Shown one piece after another: positions 9,049-17,836 of a DNA stretch of 64,000 nucleotides (positions are counted from its first letter, which is position 1; every line of letters begins with the position of its first letter). Position numbers and translations under genes: made by a program. The stretch comes from Rhodocytophaga rosea. GTDB lineage: Bacteria > Bacteroidota > Bacteroidia > Cytophagales > 172606-1. The stretch lies in assembly GCF_010119975.1 (NCBI RefSeq), contig NZ_CP048222.1, positions 6,610,501 to 6,674,500 on the forward strand. The letters run 5' to 3'. The notes beneath the pieces are model-generated. The model was not told where the DNA came from and searched no databases. It was given only the letters and a program-made list of their open reading frames with translations.

Positions 9049-9159
9049 TTAAGATGATTTACCGGAAGATTTTTTTTCCTGCTTGGCAGCCCTTTTTTCT
9101 TTTAAGGATTTCGTAGGCTCTTTCTTTTTTTCTTTTTTTGCATCTTGTGATTTAGCCAT
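9049..9159 (-). CDS. Lysine-rich 36-residue protein
   Basis: A 36-codon frame starting MAKSQDAKKEKKKEPTKSLK and ending KQEKKSSGKSS. About 40 percent of residues are lysine, with no hydrophobic core, so it is probably disordered and may bind nucleic acid or ribosomes. A proper terminator lies about 80 bp downstream on its strand, and upstream sequence to 9359 is otherwise empty. Very small basic proteins of this type beginning MAKS occur in Cytophagales, which supports a real gene, but no role is known. Confidence 0.6.
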   Translation of the reverse strand: MAKSQDAKKEKKKEPTKSLKEKRAAKQEKKSSGKSS

Positions 9160-9359
9160 GACTTAACAATTAAATGTGAAACAAAATTAGCATTTCAGTA
9201 TCTCTGCTAACGTTCTGCCAATATAATTCTTTATTCTATTGCACACATTTTTATGCAAAAATTTCTTTAGAAGACAGATTGTGGATAGGGGAGGAAAGAA
9301 GATGGAGATCAGTAATAAGGTAAGAGATTTCTTTTTCCAGGGACTACCTGACCTCTCAT

Positions 9360-9827
9360 CTACTTAAAATCAAATTGAGACTTGTTTGCATCATAGGTGA
9401 TGATTAGTCCTACTTTTTGCGGTGTAGCTGTGTTGCCTATGATACAGGGACTCCACTGAGGCATACTTTTGATCATTTCTTTTACCTTTTCATCCAAGAT
9501 TGCCATATCTGGTGTGCTTTCACGTATCCTGACTCTTTGCTTGTTCACATTTCCCATTTCATCCACTTGAAATTGAACAACCGCTCTATAAGTAGAAAGA
9601 GTAAGAAGACTTTGATTTACACCTTTGGATGCTTCTTTTAAATGGGTATAAAGATATTCTTCTAAAGCTTCATCTCCTCCGGGATATACAGGGAATGAAT
9701 CTATTTCAGATTCAGAAGGTCCCATTCCTTCAAATAAAAAGCCTTTTTGCAGAAATTGTCCATAACAAAGCGGTCCAGACAGTAACAAAAGGATGATACA
9801 ACAAGAATGTAACAAAGAAGTTTTCAT
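9360..9827 (-). CDS. Exported TonB C-terminal-like protein
   Basis: A 155-residue protein with a signal peptide (hydrophobic IILLLLSG, cleavage near CYG-QF). The mature part starts with FPVYPGGDEALEEYLYTHL, continues with VVQFQVDEMGNVNKQRV, and later MPQWSPCIIGNTATPQKVGL. This is the layout of the TonB C-terminal domain in Bacteroidota (PGG-x-AL-x-x-Y, V-x-F-x-V-x-x-x-G, W-x-P). There is no TonB-style proline linker and the N-terminal segment is a cleavable signal, so it is not a canonical energy transducer; the role is unknown. Confidence 0.75.
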   Translation of the reverse strand: MKTSLLHSCCIILLLLSGPLCYGQFLQKGFLFEGMGPSESEIDSFPVYPGGDEALEEYLYTHLKEASKGVNQSLLTLSTYRAVVQFQVDEMGNVNKQRVRIRESTPDMAILDEKVKEMIKSMPQWSPCIIGNTATPQKVGLIITYDANKSQFDFK

Positions 9828-9963
9828 GGGGAATGAAGTTTAAGTGGGTTTATGATTAACGGTTTAATCAACTGTTTATTTTTTGCTCATAACAGAAGTC
9901 TGACTTCCTGTTTCCAGCCTCTAACTTCCCCATATTTCTGCTATCTTCGCATAAAAGTTAATA

Positions 9964-10725
9964 GTGCGCTATTTCATTGAGATTGCCTACAAAGGAACCA
10001 AATACCATGGCTGGCAGATACAAGCCAATGCCTATACTGTACAGGAAGCTTTTAACCGGGCACTAAGTACGTTATTGAAAGAAGATGCAGCAACCATTGG
10101 CAGTGGCCGTACAGATACGGGAGTTCATGCCAGCCAGCAGTATATACATGTGGATACAAGCAAGCCTTTACAAACCCATCCGCATCTGTATCAGTTGAAT
10201 GCGCTTTTACCGGCAGATATTGTAGCGAAAAATATTATTCCAGTCGCAGCAAAGGCACATGCCCGTTTTGATGCCATTTCCCGGAGTTATGAGTACAGAA
10301 TCAGCCTTCAGAAAAATCCTTTTCTGAAAGATATGTCTTACCTGTATACCAAGCCTCTGGATGTGGCCGCCATGAATGAGGCTGCAGGAATATTACTCAG
10401 ATACGAAGATTTTACTTGTTTCAGCCGGGTAAAAACAGATGTAAATCATTTTCTTTGCACCATTCATGAAGCTTGCTGGAAAAATTCCGGTGACCTCCTC
10501 ATTTTTTACATCCGGGCTAATCGTTTTTTACGAGGAATGGTGAGGGCCATTGTAGGCACATTGATGGAAGTAGGTTTACATAGATTATCGCTGGAAGGTT
10601 TTGAACAGGTACTTTTGAGCAAAAACCGCAGTGCCGCCGGAAGGTCTGTGCCGCCAGATGGCTTATTTCTGACAAGTGTTGTGTATGATGAGCGGATATT
10701 TGAGCGGAACGACAAGGGAGAATAG
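9964..10725 (+). CDS. truA: tRNA pseudouridine synthase A
   Basis: A 253-residue protein that isomerises uridine to pseudouridine at positions 38-40 of the tRNA anticodon arm. The start is GTG at 9964; no ATG fits in frame before RYFIEIAYKGTKYHGWQ, the usual TruA beginning. The catalytic motif GRTDTGVHA covers 48-56 with Asp51 as the nucleophile. Later conserved parts include RFDAISRSYEYRI and FLRGMVRAIVGTL. Length and ending are normal for the family. The ABC transporter starts 124 bp downstream. Confidence 0.95.
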   Translation: MRYFIEIAYKGTKYHGWQIQANAYTVQEAFNRALSTLLKEDAATIGSGRTDTGVHASQQYIHVDTSKPLQTHPHLYQLNALLPADIVAKNIIPVAAKAHARFDAISRSYEYRISLQKNPFLKDMSYLYTKPLDVAAMNEAAGILLRYEDFTCFSRVKTDVNHFLCTIHEACWKNSGDLLIFYIRANRFLRGMVRAIVGTLMEVGLHRLSLEGFEQVLLSKNRSAAGRSVPPDGLFLTSVVYDERIFERNDKGE

Positions 10726-10849
10726 TCCATCGTTAATATAATTATTTCATAAAAACTCATTTGCCGGAAATGATCTGGCAAATAAAAACTTAAATGATCA
10801 GGGAACTGTTGTAAGAAAACCCACCTGAGCTATTAATTTCAAATCTTGT

Positions 10850-12610
10850 ATGAACCAGGAACAAAAGAGCGGAAAAATATTCGACGTTGTTGTGATAAAA
10901 AGGCTGTTTGTGTTTATGAAACCCTATACCAGACAGTTTGTTTTACTAATCTTTCTCATCATTCTTCTGGCCGCTTTAGTACCTGCTACGCCGCTTCTCA
11001 TTCAGTATACCATTGATAATTATATTGTACAGGCCAATTATAGCGGCCTTCACATTATGGTGGCTGTAATGATCGGCCTGCTGCTGATACAGTCGGTGAT
11101 GCAGTATTACAACACCTATTTATCCGGGTGGCTGGGACAACATATAATCCGCGATATACGCATCGCCCTCTATAAACATTTGCTCCAGCTCCGGCTCAAA
11201 TTCTACGACAATACCCCAATTGGCCGGCTGGTTACCCGTACGATTTCCGATATAGAAACGCTGTCGGATGTGTTCAGCGAAGGACTGGCGGCTATTGCCG
11301 GCGATATTCTGCAACTGATCGTTATTCTGGCGGTGATGTTTAGCATCGACTGGCGGCTTACCCTGATCAGTTTATGTATGCTTCCCCTGCTGCTGCTGAG
11401 TACCTATATTTTTAAGGAAAAAATTAAAGATTCCTTCAATGAAGTACGTACAGCCGTTTCCAACCTGAATTCATTTGTGCAGGAACACATCACCGGAATG
11501 AGCATTGTACAGATTTTTAATAGCGAGCAGGCAGAATTTAAAAAATTCAATGAGATCAACAGGGAACACAAACGGGCCAACCTGAAATCAGTTTTGTATT
11601 ATTCGGTATATTATCCGGTAGCTGAGGTGATTTCAGCTGCTTGTACGGGTTTATTAGTGTGGTACGGCGCCAGAGGTATTTTAAATGAAGATATAACCGC
11701 CGGTACGCTTACGGCTTTCATTATGTTTATTTCCATGTTTTTCCGGCCCATCCGCATGATTGCCGACCGGTTTAACACCCTGCAATTAGGCATCGTAAGC
11801 ACCGACCGTATTTTGAAACTACTGGACAGCAAAGAGTTTATCACTAATGAAGGTTCGTTCCGGCCCACAGATATGAAGGGAGAAGTTAAATTTGAGCATG
11901 TCTGGTTTGCCTATAACAATGAAGAGTATGTACTGAAAGATATTTCCTTGCATGTAAAAGCCGGTGAAACCTTAGCACTCGTGGGCGCAACTGGAGCCGG
12001 GAAATCTTCAGTGATTAACCTGCTGAGCCGTTTTTATGAAATTAACAAGGGACATATTTACATAGATAACGTAGACCTGCAGGAATATGAATTAAATGCC
12101 TTGCGGGATAAAATTGGCGTGGTATTACAAGACGTATTTCTGTTCTCAGATACCATTATGCAGAACATTACCCTCGGTAATCCGGCTATTACCAGGGAAA
12201 AAGTATTGGAAGCTGCCGAACTGGTAGGAGCCAGGAAATTTATCGAACGGCTGCCGGATGGCTTTGATTATAACGTGATGGAACGGGGGGCTACGCTTTC
12301 TGTAGGGCAAAGGCAATTGATTTCATTTGTGCGGGCGATGGTATACGACCCCAAAATTATTGTACTCGACGAGGCTACCTCCTCGGTGGATACCGAAACT
12401 GAAGAAATGATTCAGCAGGCCATCGAAAAGCTCATGCGTGGCCGGACTTCCATTGTGATTGCCCACCGCTTGTCTACGATTCAAAAAGCCAATAAAATTA
12501 TTGTACTGGATAAAGGAGAGATCAAAGAACAAGGTACCCATGAGGAATTGCTGGCGAAAGAAGGCTTTTATACGCAGTTGTACCGGATGCAGTATAAGGA
12601 AGTAGTATGA
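10850..12610 (+). CDS. ABC transporter ATP-binding/permease (MsbA-like)
   Basis: A 586-residue half-transporter that works as a dimer in the inner membrane. Residues 1-325 are the six-helix permease domain. Residues 345-580 are the ATPase: Walker A GATGAGKS at 379-386, Q loop near VVLQDVF, signature LSVGQ at 483-487, Walker B IIVLDE at 503-508, and switch His539 in AHRLST. The architecture matches lipid-A or multidrug exporters of the MsbA/MdlB group. A single gene suggests a homodimer; the substrate cannot be read from sequence. Confidence 0.9.
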   Translation: MNQEQKSGKIFDVVVIKRLFVFMKPYTRQFVLLIFLIILLAALVPATPLLIQYTIDNYIVQANYSGLHIMVAVMIGLLLIQSVMQYYNTYLSGWLGQHIIRDIRIALYKHLLQLRLKFYDNTPIGRLVTRTISDIETLSDVFSEGLAAIAGDILQLIVILAVMFSIDWRLTLISLCMLPLLLLSTYIFKEKIKDSFNEVRTAVSNLNSFVQEHITGMSIVQIFNSEQAEFKKFNEINREHKRANLKSVLYYSVYYPVAEVISAACTGLLVWYGARGILNEDITAGTLTAFIMFISMFFRPIRMIADRFNTLQLGIVSTDRILKLLDSKEFITNEGSFRPTDMKGEVKFEHVWFAYNNEEYVLKDISLHVKAGETLALVGATGAGKSSVINLLSRFYEINKGHIYIDNVDLQEYELNALRDKIGVVLQDVFLFSDTIMQNITLGNPAITREKVLEAAELVGARKFIERLPDGFDYNVMERGATLSVGQRQLISFVRAMVYDPKIIVLDEATSSVDTETEEMIQQAIEKLMRGRTSIVIAHRLSTIQKANKIIVLDKGEIKEQGTHEELLAKEGFYTQLYRMQYKEVV

Positions 12611-12676
12611 TTTGACTGAAAGGGAAGTATAGCCGAAAAAAATGCAGAAAACCTGTAAAATCGCTACTCCGGTTAT

Positions 12677-12706
12677 TTTGTAAACAAAATATTTATTTTA
12701 GATTTG
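12677..12706 (+). promoter_or_regulatory. Bacteroidota-type promoter for tRNA-Leu
   Basis: TTTG at 12677-12680 is followed after 18 bp by TAGATTTG at 12699-12706. This fits the -33 TTTG / -7 TAnnTTTG consensus of the Bacteroidota primary sigma factor, and places the transcription start just before the tRNA at 12718. Confidence 0.75.
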
Positions 12707-12717
12707 TGCTCCCTTAA

Positions 12718-12801
12718 GCCGAAGTGGCGGAATTGGTAGACGCACACGTTTCAGGGGCGTGCGAGCGCAAGCTTGTGCGAGTTCGACTCTCGCCTTCGGC
12801 A
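12718..12801 (+). tRNA. tRNA-Leu (anticodon CAG)
   Basis: An 84-nt class II tRNA. The acceptor stem pairs GCCGAAG (12718-12724) with CTTCGGC (12794-12800), with A at 12801 as discriminator base. The D arm contains TGGTAGACGC, the anticodon stem CACGT/GCGTG holds the loop TTCAGGG, giving anticodon CAG, and a long variable arm follows, as expected for leucine. The T loop is GTTCGACTC. The 3' CCA is not encoded. Confidence 0.95.
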
Positions 12802-12807
12802 CTTTAT

Positions 12808-12840
12808 AACCGCTTAATTTTATAAATTAAGCGGTTTTTT
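12808..12840 (+). terminator. Terminator of tRNA-Leu
   Basis: Perfect 13-bp stem AACCGCTTAATTT (12808-12820) / AAATTAAGCGGTT (12824-12836), a 3-nt loop and a T run. It begins 6 bp after the tRNA. Confidence 0.9.
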
Positions 12841-12890
12841 GTTTTATTATCCCTAAATTATCACAACTTTATCACAAATCTACCCCTGAA

Positions 12891-13090
12891 ATGAACCCAA
12901 AATATGATTCATATCATGAGCCTCGTCTATATGATGCTGATAGGTGATGTAAACAAAAGATGGTTTATAGATTTTAGAATCTGGGAGACAGACAAGTAAG
13001 CTTTTGTTCGCAAGAAATATACAGGAGTGAACAAATACCCGTCAAAAACTAAACGCAGACAATATAGCTTATTTTCTCAATTATAATTAT
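12891..13090 (+). pseudogene. Decayed N-terminal fragment of a tyrosine recombinase
   Basis: Three consecutive frames carry pieces of one familiar N-terminal sequence. Frame A (12891-12946) reads NPKYDSYHEPRLYDAD. Frame B (12943-12996) continues GDVNKRWFIDFRIWETDK. Frame C (about 13004-13080) reads FVRKKYTGVNKYPSKTKRRQ and then YSLFSQL. Bacteroidota phage-type integrases start with the same order: PRIYDAGGDLNKRWYV, then a fragment ending ETGK, then RRQKKYGGVNKYKTKEERR. At least two frameshifts and several stops make it non-functional; the catalytic domain is gone. Its position 90 bp past a tRNA-Leu is typical for an integrated element that has since been lost. Confidence 0.65.
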
Positions 13091-13445
13091 GAAGCTTATG
13101 GATAATGAAGAGCATAACCTGGCAGAGAAATATAAGGATAGAATGGCGAGGGTTAGCGAAACACATTTCGATTCTATATAAATCTTAACAAAATCTTGTT
13201 TGAATGGTTACATGCAGAAGGTCAAATAATTGTGATCTTAGCTGATTATTCACATATATTATTTTCTCTAATCAGTAAATCCAGGTTCCAGAGTATCTTG
13301 CCTGTAATTTTTAATCTCATTAAGTACTTATAGAAAGAATGGGTATCGTATATTTGCAAAACATTATACTGACTACATCCGTCCTTACCAAAAATCTTCC
13401 GGAAAAGGCTTCTGGAAGCGCCGGGAATTTTTAAACATATTTTGC
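13091..13445 (+). other. Gene-free stretch between recombinase remnant and cmk
   Basis: No long reading frame. A 27-codon frame at 13098-13181 (MDNEEHNLAEKYKD) may be more debris of the integrated element. A promoter-like TATATTTG lies at 13349-13356, about 90 bp before cmk, without a convincing TTTG element at the right distance. Confidence 0.35.
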
Positions 13446-14153
13446 ATGAAGAAAATTATTATCGCCATAGACGGATATTCAGCGTGTGGAAAGAGCACAA
13501 CAGCCAAACTGGTAGCTAATAAATTAGGGTATATTTATATTGATACCGGAGCCATGTACCGGGCAGTAACCCTGTATTTTCTTGAAAATTATGTTTCTCT
13601 CACCGACCCACATGCGGTTGTTCAGGCACTGGCCAATATTCACATTACGTTTATACATAATCCGCATCTGCAAAAAAATGAAACTTACCTCAATGGTTTA
13701 AATGTTGAAGAAGAGATACGGAAAATGTACATTTCTGATAAAGTAAGTGAGGTAAGCACGATTTCAGAAGTGCGTAAGTGTATGGTGGAGCAACAGCAGA
13801 AAATGGGCAAAAAACGGGGACTTGTAATGGATGGCCGGGATATTGGTACTTGCGTATTTCCCGATGCAGAACTGAAAATATTTATGACGGCCGATATGAT
13901 GATACGGGCTAAACGCAGACAGGAAGAGTTGCTGGAAAAAGATGATATGGTGCCTCTGGACGATATTATCAAAAACCTGCAAATGCGCGATCATATTGAT
14001 ACAACCCGTGCCCAGAGCCCCTTGCGGATGGCAGATGATGCGTATTTATTAGATAATACCCATATCACGATTGATGAACAAATTGATTTTGTAATTAACC
14101 TGGCTTCCAGCCGCATGATCCAAGACCGGGTGCAAATTACTTCCAATCAGTAG
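13446..14153 (+). CDS. cmk: Cytidylate kinase
   Basis: A 235-residue cytosolic kinase that phosphorylates CMP and dCMP to the diphosphates with ATP. The P-loop is GYSACGKST at 10-18, in a form common in Bacteroidota. DTGAMYRAVT follows at the CMP-binding site, DGRDIGTCVFPDAELKIFMTA carries the conserved Arg-Asp-Ile-Gly core, and RRQEEL lies in the lid. It starts 643 bp after the tRNA-Leu and is followed after 39 bp by ispH, so the two are likely co-transcribed. Confidence 0.95.
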   Translation: MKKIIIAIDGYSACGKSTTAKLVANKLGYIYIDTGAMYRAVTLYFLENYVSLTDPHAVVQALANIHITFIHNPHLQKNETYLNGLNVEEEIRKMYISDKVSEVSTISEVRKCMVEQQQKMGKKRGLVMDGRDIGTCVFPDAELKIFMTADMMIRAKRRQEELLEKDDMVPLDDIIKNLQMRDHIDTTRAQSPLRMADDAYLLDNTHITIDEQIDFVINLASSRMIQDRVQITSNQ

Positions 14154-14192
14154 TGAAATTGCGTATATAAGGAACCAATTTAACAGACAGCC

Positions 14193-15086
14193 ATGAAAGT
14201 AACGATTGATAAAAATTCAGGATATTGTTTCGGAGTGGAATATGCCATTCAAATGGCCGAAGATGAAATGGAACACAGCAATACGCTCTATTGCTTGGGT
14301 GATATTGTACACAATAGCATGGAAGTGAAACGGCTGCATGACAAAGGCCTACGAATCATCAGCCGGGAACAGTTAGAGGAATTGAGGGATTGTAAAGTGC
14401 TGATCCGGGCGCATGGCGAACCACCGGAAACTTACGAACTGGCCTTACGCAATAATATTGAATTAATAGATGCTTCCTGTCCGGTTGTATTAAAACTACA
14501 GAACCGGGTAAAACATGCTTTCGACAAAATACAGCCAGACAAAGGGCAGGTAGTGATTTATGGCCAAAAGGGACATGCCGAAGTAATTGGGCTTACCGGG
14601 CAAACCAATAATGAAGCCATTGTTGTAACTACAGAAGAAGATCTGGCGCAGGTAGATTTTTCCAGGCCTGTATCTTTTTTCAGCCAGACAACCAAAAGCA
14701 CCAAAGGCTTTTACAAGATGAAAGCCCTCATCGAAGAGAAAATTAAAGAAGCCAATCCACAGGCACCGGCTGATTACCTGGATGCCAACGACAGCATTTG
14801 CCGGCAGGTTTCTAACCGGGAACCTCAACTGCAAAAATTCTCCCATGAACACGATGTTATTCTGTTTGTAAGTGGTAAAAAAAGTTCTAATGGGAAGGCA
14901 TTGTATGGGGTATGTAAGATTGAAAACCCCAGAAGCTATTTTATTGAGAACGAACAGGAAATTGAACCGGCCTGGTTTGAAGGCGCAACAAGTGTAGGAA
15001 TATGCGGAGCCACTTCTACGCCTATGTGGCTGATGGAACAAGTAGCCCGGCATGTAGAAAACATTGATTCGGTGGCTACATTTTAA
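14193..15086 (+). CDS. ispH: 4-Hydroxy-3-methylbut-2-enyl diphosphate reductase
   Basis: A 297-residue iron-sulfur enzyme for the last step of the MEP isoprenoid pathway, reducing HMBPP to IPP and DMAPP. The three cluster cysteines are Cys12 (GYCFGV), Cys96 (DASCPVV) and Cys203 (SICRQVSNRE). Substrate-binding histidines His40, His74 (RAHGEPP) and His129 (GHAEV) are present. The C-terminal motif is GATSTPMWLMEQV. ispD of the same pathway lies about 15 kb away in this window. It follows cmk closely. Confidence 0.95.
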   Translation: MKVTIDKNSGYCFGVEYAIQMAEDEMEHSNTLYCLGDIVHNSMEVKRLHDKGLRIISREQLEELRDCKVLIRAHGEPPETYELALRNNIELIDASCPVVLKLQNRVKHAFDKIQPDKGQVVIYGQKGHAEVIGLTGQTNNEAIVVTTEEDLAQVDFSRPVSFFSQTTKSTKGFYKMKALIEEKIKEANPQAPADYLDANDSICRQVSNREPQLQKFSHEHDVILFVSGKKSSNGKALYGVCKIENPRSYFIENEQEIEPAWFEGATSVGICGATSTPMWLMEQVARHVENIDSVATF

Positions 15087-15188
15087 GGTTGCCCTCCTTG
15101 ATTTGTGCATGTAAGTTTATTGTCTGAAAAATGCAAATGAATAAAATAAATCAAATTGCGTTCTGATTTTATTTGTAGAAAAATGTTC

Positions 15189-15196
15189 TAATTTTG
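15189..15196 (+). promoter_or_regulatory. Putative -7 element upstream of nqrA
   Basis: TAATTTTG fits TAnnTTTG and lies 41 bp before the nqrA start. At the expected -33 distance there is only TTTT (15167-15170), so the call rests mainly on the -7 element. Confidence 0.4.
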
Positions 15197-15236
15197 CATG
15201 GTTTTGTAAAATAACAAGGATATAGTTCTTACACAC

Positions 15237-16601
15237 ATGTCAAAAACAGTTAAGCTGAATAGAGGTCTGGATATAAAATTAGTTGGTAAAGCAGAAAAGA
15301 GAATCGCAGAAAGTCCGCAACCTGATACATTTGCCATCCGAACAGCAGATTTTATTGGGTTAAAACGATCAAAGTCCTTAGTAAACGAAGGCGATATTGT
15401 AAAAGCCGGAACACCTCTCTTTTACGACAAGAAAAATGAAAAAATCAAGTTTCCATCCCCGGTCAGTGGTGAAGTAGTAGAAGTTCTAAGGGGAGAAAAG
15501 CGCAAACTGTTACAAATAAAAATTCTGGCTGACAAAAAGATAGAATACCTGGAGTTTCCCAAATATTCAGCCTCCCAGATCGAGAGTTTATCCAGAGAAT
15601 CTGTACTCGATGCCTTAACAACCAGTGGTGTATGGATTAATTTTATTCAGCGTCCATTTGCCATTGTTGCCAACCCGAACGATACGCCTAAACACATATT
15701 TATTTCTGCTTTCGATTCCAGTCCATTAGCGCCAGATTACAGCTTTATCTTTCAAGGTGAAGAATCCTATTTTTTAACCGGATTAAACGTGTTAAAAAAA
15801 CTGACGCCAGGCAAAGTTCACCTCAATATTAAAGGAGATGCTGAATCTTCATCCGCAGTAGAGAAAGCAACTGGTATACAGGTAAATAAATTCTATGGTC
15901 CTCACCCGGCTGGTAACGTAGGAATTCAGATCCACCACATCAGCCCTATTAATAAAGGCGATACTGTCTGGACTTTAACTCCATATGGTGTAATCCAGAT
16001 TGGAAAATTGTTCGCCGAAGGCCGTTATGATGCTTCAAAAATTGTTGCTTTGGCAGGTTCCGAAGTGAAAAGTCCGGCGTATTACCGAACCTATACCGGG
16101 GCAAATATTAAAAATATTGTAGCGAACAATATCAAAGGTACGAATGTTAGGTATATATCAGGTAATGTGCTGACAGGAGAAAAAATTGCCGCTGACGGAT
16201 ACCTGGGATTTTACCACAATATGATTACTGTGATTCCTGAAGGCAACTACTCAGAATTCTTAGGCTGGATTACGCCTGATCCGAAAAAATATAGTTTCCA
16301 CAAAGCTTTTGGCTTATTCTCTTTCCTTTCTCCTAACAAAGAATATGTATTAGATACCAACCTGCATGGGGAGGAGCGCCCGTTTGTACAAACTGGTGCG
16401 ATGGAAAAAGTATTGCCCATGGACATTTATCCAGTGTTGCTGTTAAAAGCAATTCTGGCTAATGATTATGATGGAATGGAAGCTCTGGGAATTTATGAAG
16501 TAGCGGAAGAAGATTTTGCCCTGTGTGAGTTTATTGATGTATCGAAAAATGATATTCAGGCCATGATCCGGGAAGGAATAAATATGATTCAACAAAGTTA
16601 G
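15237..16601 (+). CDS. nqrA: Na+-translocating NADH:quinone reductase subunit A
   Basis: A 454-residue soluble subunit that sits on the cytoplasmic face of Na+-NQR. It begins KTVKLNRGLDIKLVGKAEK, the usual NqrA opening, continues with DFIGLKRSKSLVNEGDIVKAGTPLFYDKK and has FGPHPAGNVG-like text at about 222 (FYGPHPAGNVGIQIHHI), all family hallmarks. It is the first gene of a tight run A-B-C-D-E, 17 bp ahead of nqrB. The complex oxidises NADH, reduces quinone and pumps sodium out. Confidence 0.95.
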   Translation: MSKTVKLNRGLDIKLVGKAEKRIAESPQPDTFAIRTADFIGLKRSKSLVNEGDIVKAGTPLFYDKKNEKIKFPSPVSGEVVEVLRGEKRKLLQIKILADKKIEYLEFPKYSASQIESLSRESVLDALTTSGVWINFIQRPFAIVANPNDTPKHIFISAFDSSPLAPDYSFIFQGEESYFLTGLNVLKKLTPGKVHLNIKGDAESSSAVEKATGIQVNKFYGPHPAGNVGIQIHHISPINKGDTVWTLTPYGVIQIGKLFAEGRYDASKIVALAGSEVKSPAYYRTYTGANIKNIVANNIKGTNVRYISGNVLTGEKIAADGYLGFYHNMITVIPEGNYSEFLGWITPDPKKYSFHKAFGLFSFLSPNKEYVLDTNLHGEERPFVQTGAMEKVLPMDIYPVLLLKAILANDYDGMEALGIYEVAEEDFALCEFIDVSKNDIQAMIREGINMIQQS

Positions 16602-16618
16602 TTTTTATCCTATATTCA

Positions 16619-17836
16619 ATGAAAGCGTTACGCAATCTGTTAGATAAACAAAAGCCCTTATTTGCAGAAGGAGGCAAATATGGGAAGTTCCATTACCTGT
16701 TCGAGGCAGCTGAAACCTTTATGTTTGTGCCTGCCCACACTGCTCCTGCCAAAGGCGTACAAGTACGTGATGCCATAGATCTGAAAAGGTATATGATGAC
16801 CGTTGTAATTGCCATTCTGCCTACCTTGTTTTTCGGGATGTGGAATGTAGGCCACCAGCATTATTTAGCTACCGGTGAGCAAGCCGATTTTCTGACGAAA
16901 TTTTTGCTAGGTGCTAAATTGACTCTGCCAATTGTTATTGTGGCCTATACTGCCGGGGGTATCGTGGAGGTTATTTTTGCCATCATGCGCAAACATGCTA
17001 TCAACGAAGGCTTCCTGGTAACCGGTATCCTGATTCCGCTGATCATGCCGGTAACTATTCCCTTATGGCAGGTAGCCTTAGCCACCGTTTTTGCAGTATT
17101 GCTTGCAAAAGAAGTGTTTGGAGGAACCGGTATGAACGTACTGAATGTAGCTATGACGGCCCGTGCCTTCCTGTACTTTGCCTATCCTACAGAAATTTCC
17201 GGTAACATCTGGACGTATTTGCCAGAAGGTTCAAAAACCGTTGACGGCTATTCTGGTGCTACAGCTTTATCTATACTAAATGAAGCATCGGCTGCTGCAG
17301 TAGATGCACAATCCGGCGCTCTTAAAGCACTGGAGGCTTCCTGGTATCCTGACCTGTTCTCTTTCAAGAGTATGTTCCTGGGTACGATTCCAGGTTGTAT
17401 CGGAGAAACTTCTACCCTGATGTGTTTAATTGGAGCTGCTATTTTGATTGCGACTGGTGTAGGAAACTGGAAAATTATATTCAGTGTATTTGCAGGTGCC
17501 TGGGTAATGGGCTTACTATTAAATGTATTAGCATCCAGTGGTATTGGTAATGCGTTTATGGGTGTACCTGCTCACTATCATCTGGTAATGGGGGGCCTTG
17601 CTTTTGGTGCTGTATATATGGCTACTGATCCTGTTTCTGCCTCACAAACTGAAACCGGAAAATGGTTTTATGGTGCATTAATCGGTATATTTACTGTACT
17701 GATCCGGGTATTTAACCCGGCTTATCCGGAGGGAATTATGTTGGCTGTATTGCTGATGAACGTATTTGCCCCTCTTATTGATTTCTTCGTAGTAGATGCT
17801 AACAAAAAAAGGAGATTAAAACGTGCGACAGTCTAA
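16619..17836 (+). CDS. nqrB: Na+-NQR subunit B
   Basis: A 405-residue integral membrane subunit with about ten helices. The flavinylation motif GYSGATAL gives Thr215 as the covalent FMN site. GNWKIIFSVFAGAW and ATDPVSASQTETGKW are further family signatures. It overlaps nqrC by 14 bp, which points to translational coupling. Length is normal for Bacteroidota NqrB. Confidence 0.95.
   Translation: MKALRNLLDKQKPLFAEGGKYGKFHYLFEAAETFMFVPAHTAPAKGVQVRDAIDLKRYMMTVVIAILPTLFFGMWNVGHQHYLATGEQADFLTKFLLGAKLTLPIVIVAYTAGGIVEVIFAIMRKHAINEGFLVTGILIPLIMPVTIPLWQVALATVFAVLLAKEVFGGTGMNVLNVAMTARAFLYFAYPTEISGNIWTYLPEGSKTVDGYSGATALSILNEASAAAVDAQSGALKALEASWYPDLFSFKSMFLGTIPGCIGETSTLMCLIGAAILIATGVGNWKIIFSVFAGAWVMGLLLNVLASSGIGNAFMGVPAHYHLVMGGLAFGAVYMATDPVSASQTETGKWFYGALIGIFTVLIRVFNPAYPEGIMLAVLLMNVFAPLIDFFVVDANKKRRLKRATV

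Noticed and set aside
12718-13445. Intact integrative element or prophage
   Set aside because: Only a frameshifted N-terminal piece of a recombinase remains, with no other phage or conjugation genes.
14496-15110. 204-codon minus-strand frame
   Set aside because: Lies entirely over ispH, which has all cluster cysteines; composition is that of a shadow frame.
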